Shown piece after piece: positions 20,099 through 28,304 of a stretch of 29,710 nucleotides of DNA (the stretch's first letter is position 1; every line of letters starts with the position of its first letter). The translations under genes were made by a program, and so were the position numbers. Source of the stretch: an uncultured Bacteroidota bacterium (lineage in GTDB: Bacteria; Bacteroidota; Bacteroidia; UBA7662). The stretch is taken from positions 1 to 29,710 of the forward strand of contig CAIOCC010000025.1 of NCBI GenBank assembly GCA_903856555.1, in the 5' to 3' direction. A model generated the notes under the pieces. That model did no database searches, was not told the DNA's origin, and saw nothing but the letters and a program-made list of their open reading frames with translations.

Positions 20099-21934
20099 TT
20101 ATTTGCTGCGTGGCGCAGGAGGGGTTTTGCGATTCTCCCTGGCTTTTTTGGCTAAATCCTCCATTTTTTGCTGAAAGGAAGATTTCTTCACGGGCTTCTT
20201 TTTGTTTTCCTCGATTTGTTTCAAAAGAGCCTCTTCGTTAATCACAAAACGACGGACCAGCCATTGCTGACCAAAGGAAACCATGTTGGCCAAAAAGTAG
20301 TAATAACTCAAGGCCGCCGAATACGAATTGAGGACTGGAATAAACATCAAAGGCATGACATAGCCCATCACCTTCATTTGTCCGGTAACACCGCTCATTT
20401 GGTTGGACAAGCGGGTGTACAGCAAGGTGGATGCGGTCATTAGCAAGGTGAACAGGCTGACATGGGCTCCGTAGAAGGGGATGGTGAAGGGCAAGTCCAA
20501 GATGGAATCGTAGGTGGACAAATCATCGGCCCACAAAAAGCCCTGCTGCCGAAGTTCGATGGAGGCCGGAAAAAAATTAAAAAGCGCGATCAAAATGGGA
20601 AGCTGCAAAAGCATGGGCAAGCAACCGCCCAGCGGATTGACGCCCGCTTTTTGGAATAGCTTCATTTGCTCGCTCTGCATGCGGGTTGGATCCTTTTCGA
20701 ATTTGGCTTTGAGCTCGTCGATTTCCGGCTTGAGGACTTTCATTTTGGCCCCACTGACCAAGGATTTGTAGGTGAGCGGAAATAACAATACTTTGATGAT
20801 CAAGGTCAGAGCCAAAATAATCCAGCCATAATTCCAACCAAAGGTGTCCAGCCAGTTAAAGACAGGAATGACCAACAAACGGTTCACCCACCCAAAAATG
20901 CCCCAACCCAGGGGTACCTGCTTTTCGAGTCCAGCATCCAGGGATTTGAGGGTTTGAAAGTGATTGGGGCCCAGGTACATCCACATGCCAAAGGTTTCGC
21001 TGGAGGGAGCGCGCAAATCCAGGGTGACCTCGGCGCGGAAGCTGCCGGTTTGGTCGGGGGCTTCGGATCCTTGGCCGCTAATTTTGGCTCCATCAAAAAA
21101 TTGATCCGCTCCCAAGACGGCACAGAAAAATTTCTGACGGAAAGAAATCCACTGAAGGTTGTTACGAAGGTCTTCCTGGTTTTCGGAGGAAAGGCTCATC
21201 GATTCGGGATCCTCGCCTCGGAATCGATAGACCATCTCGAGGACTTTGCGTTCTTCGGTGACATCCCTTTCTTGGTTGGGTCCGGTTCCACTCCATTCAA
21301 GGGTGGTGTAGTCGTTGCGTATCAGACCCTCCAGCCCTTCGAAACGAACCCCCATCGACACACGGTAACCGCTGGTATCCAGGCGATACCTATGAAGAAT
21401 CCGGCGGCCTTCGCCCAAGTTCAAGGCATAATCCAAGGCCAATTCCGAGGAGGTGGGCAGGACTTCGAAATAACACTGATCACTGCGAATGATGGCCCGA
21501 TCGGTCACCAAGGCGTAATGCATTTGGCTTCCCGTTGAATCAAAAATCTCCAGGGCTTGGCCCTGATAGGTTTTGAAATTTTGGAGGGAAGCCTGGCGTA
21601 GCACGCCTCCTTTGGAGGAGAAGGTGAGGGTGAGGTCGCCGTTGCTGAGCGTATGGGAGGTTTCGGTTCCCTGCGTTGCGGCGGTCCAAGGCCCAAAGGC
21701 AAGGGCGGTATCGGTCTGGACTGTTTCTTGGTTGTTGGGCTGGACTGCGCCCTGGGATTCGGCAGAACCATCCGTGGAACGACTCGGTGCTAGGGTCGTC
21801 TTGTTTTGGGGATTGGCCTTGGGCTCGGGTGGGGTGGCCGTGGGGGGGAACCACAGGGAATACAAGACCAAAATCAAACCCATCAAAAAGAGGCCGGTCA
21901 AGGTGTTACGATCAAAGCTGGATTTAGTGGACAC
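20099..21934 (-). CDS. yidC: Membrane protein insertase YidC
   Basis: Inserts and folds inner-membrane proteins, alone or with SecYEG. From the GTG at 21934 the product is 611 residues: an N-terminal helix after the Bacteroidota-type SFDRNTLTGLFLMGLILVLYSLWF opening, a Pro/Thr-rich linker, a large periplasmic beta domain (about 75-340), then the conserved insertase domain (GWNYGWIILALTLIIKVLLFPL, the KMKVLKPEIDELK coiled coil, GVNPLGGCLPMLLQLPI, and later helices). The tail is strongly basic (KKKPVKKSSF, KKARENRKT), as expected for ribosome contact. The GTG overlaps the pyrG stop by 11 bp; a start further upstream would lie deeper in pyrG. The order pyrG-yidC recurs in Bacteroidota. Confidence 0.96.
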   Translation of the reverse strand: MSTKSSFDRNTLTGLFLMGLILVLYSLWFPPTATPPEPKANPQNKTTLAPSRSTDGSAESQGAVQPNNQETVQTDTALAFGPWTAATQGTETSHTLSNGDLTLTFSSKGGVLRQASLQNFKTYQGQALEIFDSTGSQMHYALVTDRAIIRSDQCYFEVLPTSSELALDYALNLGEGRRILHRYRLDTSGYRVSMGVRFEGLEGLIRNDYTTLEWSGTGPNQERDVTEERKVLEMVYRFRGEDPESMSLSSENQEDLRNNLQWISFRQKFFCAVLGADQFFDGAKISGQGSEAPDQTGSFRAEVTLDLRAPSSETFGMWMYLGPNHFQTLKSLDAGLEKQVPLGWGIFGWVNRLLVIPVFNWLDTFGWNYGWIILALTLIIKVLLFPLTYKSLVSGAKMKVLKPEIDELKAKFEKDPTRMQSEQMKLFQKAGVNPLGGCLPMLLQLPILIALFNFFPASIELRQQGFLWADDLSTYDSILDLPFTIPFYGAHVSLFTLLMTASTLLYTRLSNQMSGVTGQMKVMGYVMPLMFIPVLNSYSAALSYYYFLANMVSFGQQWLVRRFVINEEALLKQIEENKKKPVKKSSFQQKMEDLAKKARENRKTPPAPRSK

Positions 21935-23543
21935 GCTGGGAATGGTTTTGGAGAGCTGCTTGAACAAATGACACAAACAAAGGATGTGGACGATCCACGG
22001 TACTGGAATATTCGGGGTGAAATTGGGCCCCCACAAACCAAGGATGCCCGGGTAATTCGATCATTTCGACCAAGTCCAGGTCGGGGTTCACACCGCTCAT
22101 ACGTAGACCGGCTTCGGAAAGGCGTTCCCTGAATTTGTTGTTCAGCTCGTAACGATGTCGATGCCTTTCGTGGATGGTCTTGGTTTTGCCGTAGGCTTTG
22201 GAAGCCAATGTCCCGGTCTGGACGCGGCAGGGGTAGGATCCAAGCCGCATGGTGCCTCCTTTGTTGGCAACACCCACCTGGCTGTTCATGAGGTCGATGA
22301 CCGGGTAGCGGGTTTGGGGATTCATCTCGGTGGAATCGGCTCCTTTGAGCTTGGCGACATGGCGGGCAAATTCAACCGTTGCGCATTGCATGCCAAGGCA
22401 GATGCCCAAAAACGGAAGCCCGGTCGTTCGGGCATAACGTATGGCTTGGATTTTGCCTTCCCATCCTCGAACCCCAAAACCGGGGGCCACCAAAATCGCA
22501 TCCAGGCCTTGCATGGTGGATTCGATGTTCCCTGCTTCTAGTTTTTCGGAATGAATCCATTCGATTTGAACACGGGTTTCGAGGGTCGCACCGGCATGCC
22601 TCAAGGCCTCGACAATGGATAGGTAGGAGTCTTTGAGCTCCACGTACTTGCCCACCAATCCGATGCGCACGCTGTGTTTGGGATGGTTGAGTCGGTGCAC
22701 AAAGGCCTTCCAAGACGATAGCTCGGCCCGGTGCGGGGGGCGTAATTTTAACTTCCTCAGGACCAAGATATCCAATTTTTCGCGGGCCATCTTGAGGGGA
22801 ACTTCGTAGATGCTGGGGGCGTCCAATGCCTCGATGACGGCATCCGGGGTCACGTTGCAAAAAAGGGCCACCTTGCGGCGTATTTCGTTGGTAATGGGGT
22901 GTTCGGTACGGCAAATCAGGACATCCGGTTGGACACCGATTTCCAATAACATCTTGACAGAGTGTTGGGTAGGCTTGGTCTTGAGTTCCCCGGCGGCCCG
23001 TAAGTAAGGGAGCAGGGTCAAGTGCAGGACCATGGACTGTCCTTCGCCTAATTCCAGGCGGAGTTGACGGATAGCCTCCATGTAGGGCAGGGATTCGATG
23101 TCTCCAACAGTCCCACCAATTTCGGTGATGATGACATCGTAGGTATTGTTTTGACCCAAGGTGAGAATTCGGGTTTTGATTTCGTCGGTGATGTGCGGAA
23201 TGACTTGGACGGTTTTGCCCAGGTAATCCCCCCGTCGTTCTTTGTCGATGACCGTGCTGTAAATGCGACCGGTGGTGACGTTGTTGGCCTGTGTTGTACG
23301 AATACCCAAGAAGCGTTCGTAATGACCCAAGTCCAGGTCCGTTTCGGCCCCGTCTTCTGTAACATAACACTCACCATGCTCGTAGGGGTTGAGCGTTCCG
23401 GGATCTACGTTAATGTAGGGATCCAGTTTTTGGATGGTCACCCGGAGTCCCCGGGCTTGGAGCAATTTGGCGAGGGATGCGGCCAGGATACCCTTGCCCA
23501 ACGAAGAGGTTACACCGCCCGTAACGAATACATATTTGGCCAC
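21924..23543 (-). CDS. pyrG: CTP synthase
   Basis: Makes CTP from UTP, ATP and glutamine. The 539-residue protein has the synthase domain with the P-loop-like VTGGVTSSLGKGI (7-19), KLDPYINVDPGTLNPYEHGE and EIGGTVGDIES (141-151). The class I glutamine amidotransferase domain has nucleophile C382 (GICLGMQC) and the His-Glu pair in AQFHPEYSS near the end. The start is GTG at 23543, giving the canonical MAKYVFVTGG; there is no ATG. A -7 box TACCTTTG lies 20 nt upstream. yidC overlaps its 3' end by 11 bp, so the two are coupled. Confidence 0.98.
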   Translation of the reverse strand: MAKYVFVTGGVTSSLGKGILAASLAKLLQARGLRVTIQKLDPYINVDPGTLNPYEHGECYVTEDGAETDLDLGHYERFLGIRTTQANNVTTGRIYSTVIDKERRGDYLGKTVQVIPHITDEIKTRILTLGQNNTYDVIITEIGGTVGDIESLPYMEAIRQLRLELGEGQSMVLHLTLLPYLRAAGELKTKPTQHSVKMLLEIGVQPDVLICRTEHPITNEIRRKVALFCNVTPDAVIEALDAPSIYEVPLKMAREKLDILVLRKLKLRPPHRAELSSWKAFVHRLNHPKHSVRIGLVGKYVELKDSYLSIVEALRHAGATLETRVQIEWIHSEKLEAGNIESTMQGLDAILVAPGFGVRGWEGKIQAIRYARTTGLPFLGICLGMQCATVEFARHVAKLKGADSTEMNPQTRYPVIDLMNSQVGVANKGGTMRLGSYPCRVQTGTLASKAYGKTKTIHERHRHRYELNNKFRERLSEAGLRMSGVNPDLDLVEMIELPGHPWFVGAQFHPEYSSTVDRPHPLFVSFVQAALQNHSQRVH

Positions 23544-23563
23544 TATGGTCTGTTTACGGGATT

Positions 23564-23571
23564 CAAAGGTA
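23564..23571 (-). promoter_or_regulatory. -7 box TACCTTTG of pyrG-yidC-glycosyltransferase
   Basis: Perfect TAnnTTTG match on the minus strand in the 72-bp gap after nfeD, 20 nt before the pyrG GTG. The leader would be about 16 nt. No TTG at the -33 distance. Confidence 0.48.
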
Positions 23572-23615
23572 TGACTTTTTGAGGCCCCGCGGGCGTTCCT
23601 TCGATGGTTCCGGCC

Positions 23616-25040
23616 TTAGTCGGCCTTTTGGACGTACCAGCGGTTTTGTTCCCTGCGCAAAATCCGCACCGCCGTTCCGGCTTCGATCCAACCATCAACG
23701 GCATGGGCTTCTTCGATCCGACCTTGGTAAAGAATTTTGCCCGCCGGTATCAGCCGGGTATGAGCGATGGCCCTGGGGTCCACGGGGCTGCCGGGGGTAA
23801 CCTCCTCGGAGTCCTCTGGACTCTTCAGTACCCATCGACGGAGGGGGCCGTGACTGAACAGTCGTTCCCCCCATAACAAAAAAGCGGTCCCCAAGGCCAG
23901 CAGGGGAACAAGGACCGCCAATACAGCCGTTGCCAAGGCCGTACCCCCGGATCCGGACGGGGTCATCTCCAAACCCTTGTTGTCCAACATGGAGGTGACC
24001 AGGGCCAGAAAAATCGCTGCGAGACCCAGGGCTCCGGCCCAGCCGGTGCCAGGCAAAACCCAAATCTCCAAGGCCAGTAGCAACAGCCCGGCCACAAACA
24101 GCCAGATCTCAGCATAGGTTGCCAGGCCCTCCAGGTAGAGGGGGGCGAAATAAAGGGCGGCGGCCAGAACCGAAACAACGATGGGGAGGCCGATGCCCGG
24201 GCTTTGGAGTTCCAAATACAGCCCGCCCAGCATCAGCAAAATCAGAATGGATTGAACAGCCGGGTTCAATAGAAATTGAAGGAAGCGGTCCAGAAGCCCC
24301 AGTTTTTGTTGAACCAAGACGCTTTTGGAAACCCCTACGCTTCGCAAAACCTGCTGGGCATTGGAGGCGGTCCCGTCGCTCATCCCCAGCTTTTCGGCTT
24401 CGGAGGCGGTCAGGGTGAGGACCTTGCCGGAATCCACAACGCCGGGGTAGCCGAGGTCCGGGTCAACCATGCATTCGGCCAGTCGAGGGTTGCGCTGACG
24501 GGCTTGGGCCGTGGCCCGCATGGTGGCCCTCATGTAGGATTGGTATTTGTCAGGAACGGCTTCGCCTTGTTGGTTGACCACGGTTGCTGCGCCCATGCTG
24601 GCGCTGGGGTTCATGTAGATTCGGTTGGCGGCGAGAGCGATCAGGGCTCCAGCCGAAGCGGCGTTGTTATCAACCCAGACCACCACGGGGAGGGGGCATT
24701 GAAGAAGGCGGGTCCGGATGCTATCGGCGTAATCCACCCGTCCACCGTAGGTATTCAGTCGAATGAAGACCAAATCGCTCTTGAGTTGGTCCGCTTCCTG
24801 AAGGGCCAATTGCACCCTCCGCCACATGGGGGCATCGACGGGTTCCAGCAAATCCATGCGATACACCCGGCAAGGTTGCTCTGTTGGCGCCCAAAGGGCG
24901 GTCTGGGTAGGCTTTTTGAAGGCTTCGCTCTTCGCGTTTCCCTCGGCCGATGCCAGCCCCCAAAGACCCCCAACGAGGGTTATAACCCACAGGGCAGCGG
25001 CCCTGCGGCTCAAAAAATAATGGCGGAATGGGGTTTTCAT
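23616..25040 (-). CDS. NfeD-type membrane-bound serine protease (ClpP-like)
   Basis: The 474-residue product joins an N-terminal signal/anchor (about 12-32), a ClpP/crotonase-like protease domain (55-240), a block of four to five membrane helices (258-390) and a C-terminal NfeD OB-fold domain (about 410-474). The Ser-Lys dyad seen in archaeal homologues is present: S129 in NNAASAGALIAL and K165 in VPDKYQSYM. Full-length NfeD proteins cleave stomatin-like partners and usually sit beside a slipin gene; here the neighbours are pyrG and a divergent cystathionine beta-synthase, so no partner is visible. The ATG at 25040 is chosen because the longer open frame (to 25778) lies over the divergent gene. 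A promoter-like TTG-N20-TACTTTTA precedes it. Confidence 0.92.
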   Translation of the reverse strand: MKTPFRHYFLSRRAAALWVITLVGGLWGLASAEGNAKSEAFKKPTQTALWAPTEQPCRVYRMDLLEPVDAPMWRRVQLALQEADQLKSDLVFIRLNTYGGRVDYADSIRTRLLQCPLPVVVWVDNNAASAGALIALAANRIYMNPSASMGAATVVNQQGEAVPDKYQSYMRATMRATAQARQRNPRLAECMVDPDLGYPGVVDSGKVLTLTASEAEKLGMSDGTASNAQQVLRSVGVSKSVLVQQKLGLLDRFLQFLLNPAVQSILILLMLGGLYLELQSPGIGLPIVVSVLAAALYFAPLYLEGLATYAEIWLFVAGLLLLALEIWVLPGTGWAGALGLAAIFLALVTSMLDNKGLEMTPSGSGGTALATAVLAVLVPLLALGTAFLLWGERLFSHGPLRRWVLKSPEDSEEVTPGSPVDPRAIAHTRLIPAGKILYQGRIEEAHAVDGWIEAGTAVRILRREQNRWYVQKAD

Positions 25041-25048
25041 AGGCACAA

Positions 25049-25079
25049 TAAAAGTACGTTGTTGAAGACGATGCAACAA
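25049..25079 (-). promoter_or_regulatory. Candidate nfeD promoter: TTG-N20-TACTTTTA
   Basis: Minus strand: TTG (25079-25077), 20 bp spacer, then TACTTTTA (25056-25049), one mismatch to TAnnTTTG. The box ends 8 nt before the nfeD ATG. This and the pckA site are the only ones in the window with both elements at a spacing of 17-23 bp. Confidence 0.42.
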
Positions 25080-25097
25080 GTCGTCGCCGCCTTGGTC

Positions 25098-25105
25098 TAA
25101 TTTTG
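25098..25105 (+). promoter_or_regulatory. -7 box TAATTTTG 4 nt before the cystathionine beta-synthase gene
   Basis: Perfect TAnnTTTG match followed by GGAC and then the ATG at 25110. If +1 falls about 5 nt after the box, as is usual for this element, the mRNA begins at the start codon. No -33 TTG. Confidence 0.5.
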
Positions 25106-25109
25106 GGAC

Positions 25110-26471
25110 ATGTGGTTCGAAAATATTTTGCAAACAATTGGGAATACCCCGATGGTCCGGATCAACCGCCTTTGTTCCGGATTGCCGGCCACGGTATTGG
25201 CCAAGGTTGAAACCTTTAACCCGGGTCATTCGACCAAGGATCGGATGGCTCTCAAGATGATCGAAGACGCCGAAGCGGCCGGGTTGCTCCAGCCGGGTTA
25301 TACCATCATCGAAGGGACATCGGGCAATACAGGCATGGGTTTGGCCATGGCCGCCGTGGTGAAGGGGTACCGTTGCATTTTTACGACCACCGACAAACAA
25401 TCCCGCGAAAAAGTGGATGCTCTGCGGGCATTGGGTGCAGAGGTCGTTGTTTGCCCAACCAATGTGGACCCGGAAGATCCTCGTTCGTATTACAGCGTTT
25501 CGTCTCGTTTGGCGTTGGAAACCCCCCATTCTTGGAAGGCCAACCAATACGATAATTTGTCGAATCGGCAGGCTCATTTTGAACAAACCGGTCCAGAAAT
25601 TTGGGAACAAACCGAAGGCCGTGTGACGCACTTGGTGGTTGGAGTCGGAACGGGGGGGACGATTTCGGGCACGGCCCGCTACCTCAAATCCAAGAACCCC
25701 AACATCAAGGTTTGGGGCATTGACACCTATGGCTCGGTTTTCAAAAAATACAAGGAAACCGGGGTTTTTGACAAACAAGAAATCTACCCCTACGTAACCG
25801 AGGGCATTGGCGAGGATTTTTTGCCGGCCAACGTGGATTTTTCATTGATTGACCTTTTTGAGAAGGTTACCGACCGGGACGCGGCCCTGATGACCCGAAG
25901 GATTGCCCGCGAAGAAGGGATCTTTGCCGGGAATTCAGCCGGGGCGGCCATGGCCGGGCTCTTGCAGCTGGGGGGTCAATTGAAATCGGGGGATGTGGTG
26001 GTGGTCATTTTTCATGATCACGGTACCCGCTACTTGAACAAAATGTTCAACGATGCATGGATGAGGGAGCGGGGCTACCTGAGTGATACAGCGGATGATG
26101 CCGCGGGGCTGGTCCTCAGGCGGGGAACACAGCCCTTGGTCAAGGTGGGTCATTGGGAAACCATTGGGGAAGCCGTCGCCAAAATGCGCAAACACCAAAT
26201 ATCGCAGTTGCCCGTTCAGGATGCGGAGGGAAATTGGGTGGGTTCGTTGTCGGAGCGCAAATTGTTACAAAAGCTATTGTCCCATCCCGATCTATCCGCT
26301 GAACAGGTGGCACCCCACATGGAGCCTCCCTTTCCGCATGTCGAGGCCAGCACCAAAGTTCAACGCCTCATACCTCTGATTCGTCCTGACTCAGAGGCTA
26401 TTATGGTTCATTTGCCGGACGGTTCCTGGCATATTTTGACCCAACATGATTTGTTATCGGCCTTTCTCTAG
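25110..26471 (+). CDS. PLP-dependent cystathionine beta-synthase / cysteine synthase with CBS domain pair
   Basis: Fold-type II PLP enzyme of sulfur amino-acid metabolism. The catalytic domain (about 1-320) has the PLP lysine K43 in NPGHSTKDRMA, the substrate loop EGTSGNTGMGLA, the phosphate-binding GVGTGGTISGTARYL and NSAGAAMAG. A tandem CBS domain pair fills about 335-453 (TIGEAVAKMRKHQISQLPVQD..., ending WHILTQHDLLSAFL), in human cystathionine beta-synthase the site of S-adenosylmethionine control. The length (453) and layout fit Bacteroidota cystathionine beta-synthases. Whether it makes cystathionine from homocysteine and serine or cysteine from O-acetylserine cannot be told from sequence. 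The next gene follows 19 bp later. Confidence 0.92.
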   Translation: MWFENILQTIGNTPMVRINRLCSGLPATVLAKVETFNPGHSTKDRMALKMIEDAEAAGLLQPGYTIIEGTSGNTGMGLAMAAVVKGYRCIFTTTDKQSREKVDALRALGAEVVVCPTNVDPEDPRSYYSVSSRLALETPHSWKANQYDNLSNRQAHFEQTGPEIWEQTEGRVTHLVVGVGTGGTISGTARYLKSKNPNIKVWGIDTYGSVFKKYKETGVFDKQEIYPYVTEGIGEDFLPANVDFSLIDLFEKVTDRDAALMTRRIAREEGIFAGNSAGAAMAGLLQLGGQLKSGDVVVVIFHDHGTRYLNKMFNDAWMRERGYLSDTADDAAGLVLRRGTQPLVKVGHWETIGEAVAKMRKHQISQLPVQDAEGNWVGSLSERKLLQKLLSHPDLSAEQVAPHMEPPFPHVEASTKVQRLIPLIRPDSEAIMVHLPDGSWHILTQHDLLSAFL

Positions 26472-26490
26472 GCCTAAATTCTATGGTGTT

Positions 26491-28236
26491 ATGAAAAAGC
26501 AGAATTCTTTCGGCGCTTCCGCTAGACGTTGGGGGCCATGGGCCTTGTTGTTTCTGCTGTTGGTGTTGACTTCGCCGAATCTATGGTCACAGCCCCTCCG
26601 GGCCTCCGAAACCAAAACCATTCGTTTGGAGCATGTTCAATTGTTCCGATCCGGTGCGGTACTTCGTTACGGGGTTTCCGGTAAAATTGAAGGAGGAATG
26701 CAGCGTTGGGTATTGGGCGGATGGGCCACCGCCTTTGATGCATCTACCTTGCGCATCAAGTCCAGCCCAGGATTGCGAATGACCGATTATCGCTGGGAAA
26801 CCTTGCCGGTTCCGGAGTCTTGGAACGATAGTCTGCGCATGGCCGAAAAAGCCCTGGGTACGAACCGTCGTTTGTTGGAGGATCAACAGGTGGAGATGGT
26901 TTCCTATCAGGCGGAGGAACAGTATTTGATGGCCCTCCTGGGTCGAAATCCGGTCCAAAGCAAAAGCGGCACGGGTGCTACGTCCGCATCATCCGGTGAG
27001 GCGGGTTCATCCCAAGAGTGGCTCAAAGGGGCGGAGCCTTTTCGTCTACGAATTGCCTCGGTGGGTCGTGCCAAACTCGTGTGCCAACGCATGCTGGATT
27101 CCCTCACTCGACGCTCCGGGGAGCTTGAATCCGGGGTTCTCTATTGGCGTAACAAAATCCAAAACATGGATAAGGGATTGGTCCTTCAACTGGAAGCCCA
27201 GCCCACCTTGGTTGGCAAAAATGGACAGGTGGGTTTGGAGGTTTTTTGCCCGCAAGCGGGTTGGAACCCTGCCTATGAAATGGACGTGGATGTGAACAAG
27301 TCCCGCATCGCCTTGCGACTGGGGGCCCGTTCATATCAACAAAGCGGTCAGGATTGGGACGGGGTCCCCGTTGATTTTTTGACTCATAGCCCCTCGGTTG
27401 GTCTTGAATTGCCAGTCCTGACCCCTTGGTATCTGGACTATTATCGCTCCATGGTTGGAATTCCGGATCGGATTGAGACCGTGAGCAGTCTCCAAAGCAA
27501 ATCGAGGGCCCAACCATCCCGTGTGGTTCCTGAGTCATCCGAAGCATCAACCCCCATGAATTGGAGTGAGTTGGAGGCTTCGGATCTACCGGAAGTTGAA
27601 CGCAGGATCCAAGGATCGGCCTTTGCCTACAAACCGTCCAATCCCCTTCGAATGGCCTCCGGTTCGGAGGTCTGGCAACCTTTGGATGCCCGCAGTTTGG
27701 ATGTGGAATTGTGGCGTTATACGGCCCCTCGTCAACAGCCCAGGGTTTATTTGATGGGGGTGCTCAGGGATTCGTCCCTTTTGGATTGGGTGGATGGTCC
27801 TTGCATGATCTCGGTGGATGGAAACCGGGTGGGTGAACAAAACATTCGTTGGGCCCATGCCGCTGATAGCGTGGCCTTGTCACTAGGAACGGACGATTTG
27901 GTCCAAGTTCAGTACCAACCGGCGGCCATTTTCAAAAACCAGCGCTTTCGATTGGATCAGTGGGTGGTACGGCAATACGGTTACCGCATTGATTTGAGGA
28001 ACAGTCGCCCCGGGCCTGTGCGCATTCGCATCGAAGACCAATACCCGGTCAGTCTCCAAAAGGATCTGGAGGTTTTGGATTTGACGGCCGAAGGGGCCCG
28101 TTTCCCCGCTCCTCCCGAGACCCCTTTCCCTGGTCTGGTTCGGTGGGAGTTGAACCTTGAACCGCAGGGTCAACGCAGCCTGGAATGGGGTTTTCGGGTC
28201 AAACACCTGCGAAACAAGCCCATTAGGGGGTTGTAG
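26491..28236 (+). CDS. Exported DUF4139 (MuiA-like) protein
   Basis: The 581-residue product has a signal peptide (about 1-34, hydrophobic core ALLFLLLVLTSPNLW). An N-terminal DUF4140-like region follows (VQLFRSGAVLRYGVSGKIEGG, near 45-70), then a middle helical part broken by a Ser/Gly-rich linker near 158-172. The large C-terminal DUF4139 beta-domain opens with VGLEVFCPQAGWNPAYEMDVD and ends WELNLEPQGQRSLEWGFRVKH. The family is named after mucoidy inhibitor A but its biochemical role is unknown. It follows the cystathionine beta-synthase gene by 19 bp, so they are likely co-transcribed, though I see no functional link. The ATG at 26491 was chosen for the signal peptide. Confidence 0.85.
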   Translation: MKKQNSFGASARRWGPWALLFLLLVLTSPNLWSQPLRASETKTIRLEHVQLFRSGAVLRYGVSGKIEGGMQRWVLGGWATAFDASTLRIKSSPGLRMTDYRWETLPVPESWNDSLRMAEKALGTNRRLLEDQQVEMVSYQAEEQYLMALLGRNPVQSKSGTGATSASSGEAGSSQEWLKGAEPFRLRIASVGRAKLVCQRMLDSLTRRSGELESGVLYWRNKIQNMDKGLVLQLEAQPTLVGKNGQVGLEVFCPQAGWNPAYEMDVDVNKSRIALRLGARSYQQSGQDWDGVPVDFLTHSPSVGLELPVLTPWYLDYYRSMVGIPDRIETVSSLQSKSRAQPSRVVPESSEASTPMNWSELEASDLPEVERRIQGSAFAYKPSNPLRMASGSEVWQPLDARSLDVELWRYTAPRQQPRVYLMGVLRDSSLLDWVDGPCMISVDGNRVGEQNIRWAHAADSVALSLGTDDLVQVQYQPAAIFKNQRFRLDQWVVRQYGYRIDLRNSRPGPVRIRIEDQYPVSLQKDLEVLDLTAEGARFPAPPETPFPGLVRWELNLEPQGQRSLEWGFRVKHLRNKPIRGL

Positions 28237-28264
28237 GCGTTTGGGCGTTTGGACCTTACTTTTG
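28231..28264 (+). promoter_or_regulatory. pckA promoter: TTG-N23-TACTTTTG
   Basis: TTG (28231-28233, in the last codon of the upstream gene), 23 bp spacer, then TACTTTTG (28257-28264), a perfect TAnnTTTG. The box ends 40 nt before the pckA ATG, leaving a leader of about 36 nt that contains a T-run (28294-28301). Confidence 0.55.
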
Positions 28265-28304
28265 CCCTCTCCATCATCGTTTCAACCTATCCAATTTTTT
28301 TGTC

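Noticed and set aside
22372..23370. A 332-codon minus-strand frame inside pyrG
   Set aside because: It is a frame-shifted copy of the pyrG coding sequence with Arg/His/Pro-rich, low-information translation; pyrG is complete in its own frame.
25041..25778. Long in-frame N-terminal extension of the NfeD gene
   Set aside because: It runs antisense through the catalytic part of the cystathionine beta-synthase gene, while a signal peptide begins at the ATG at 25040.
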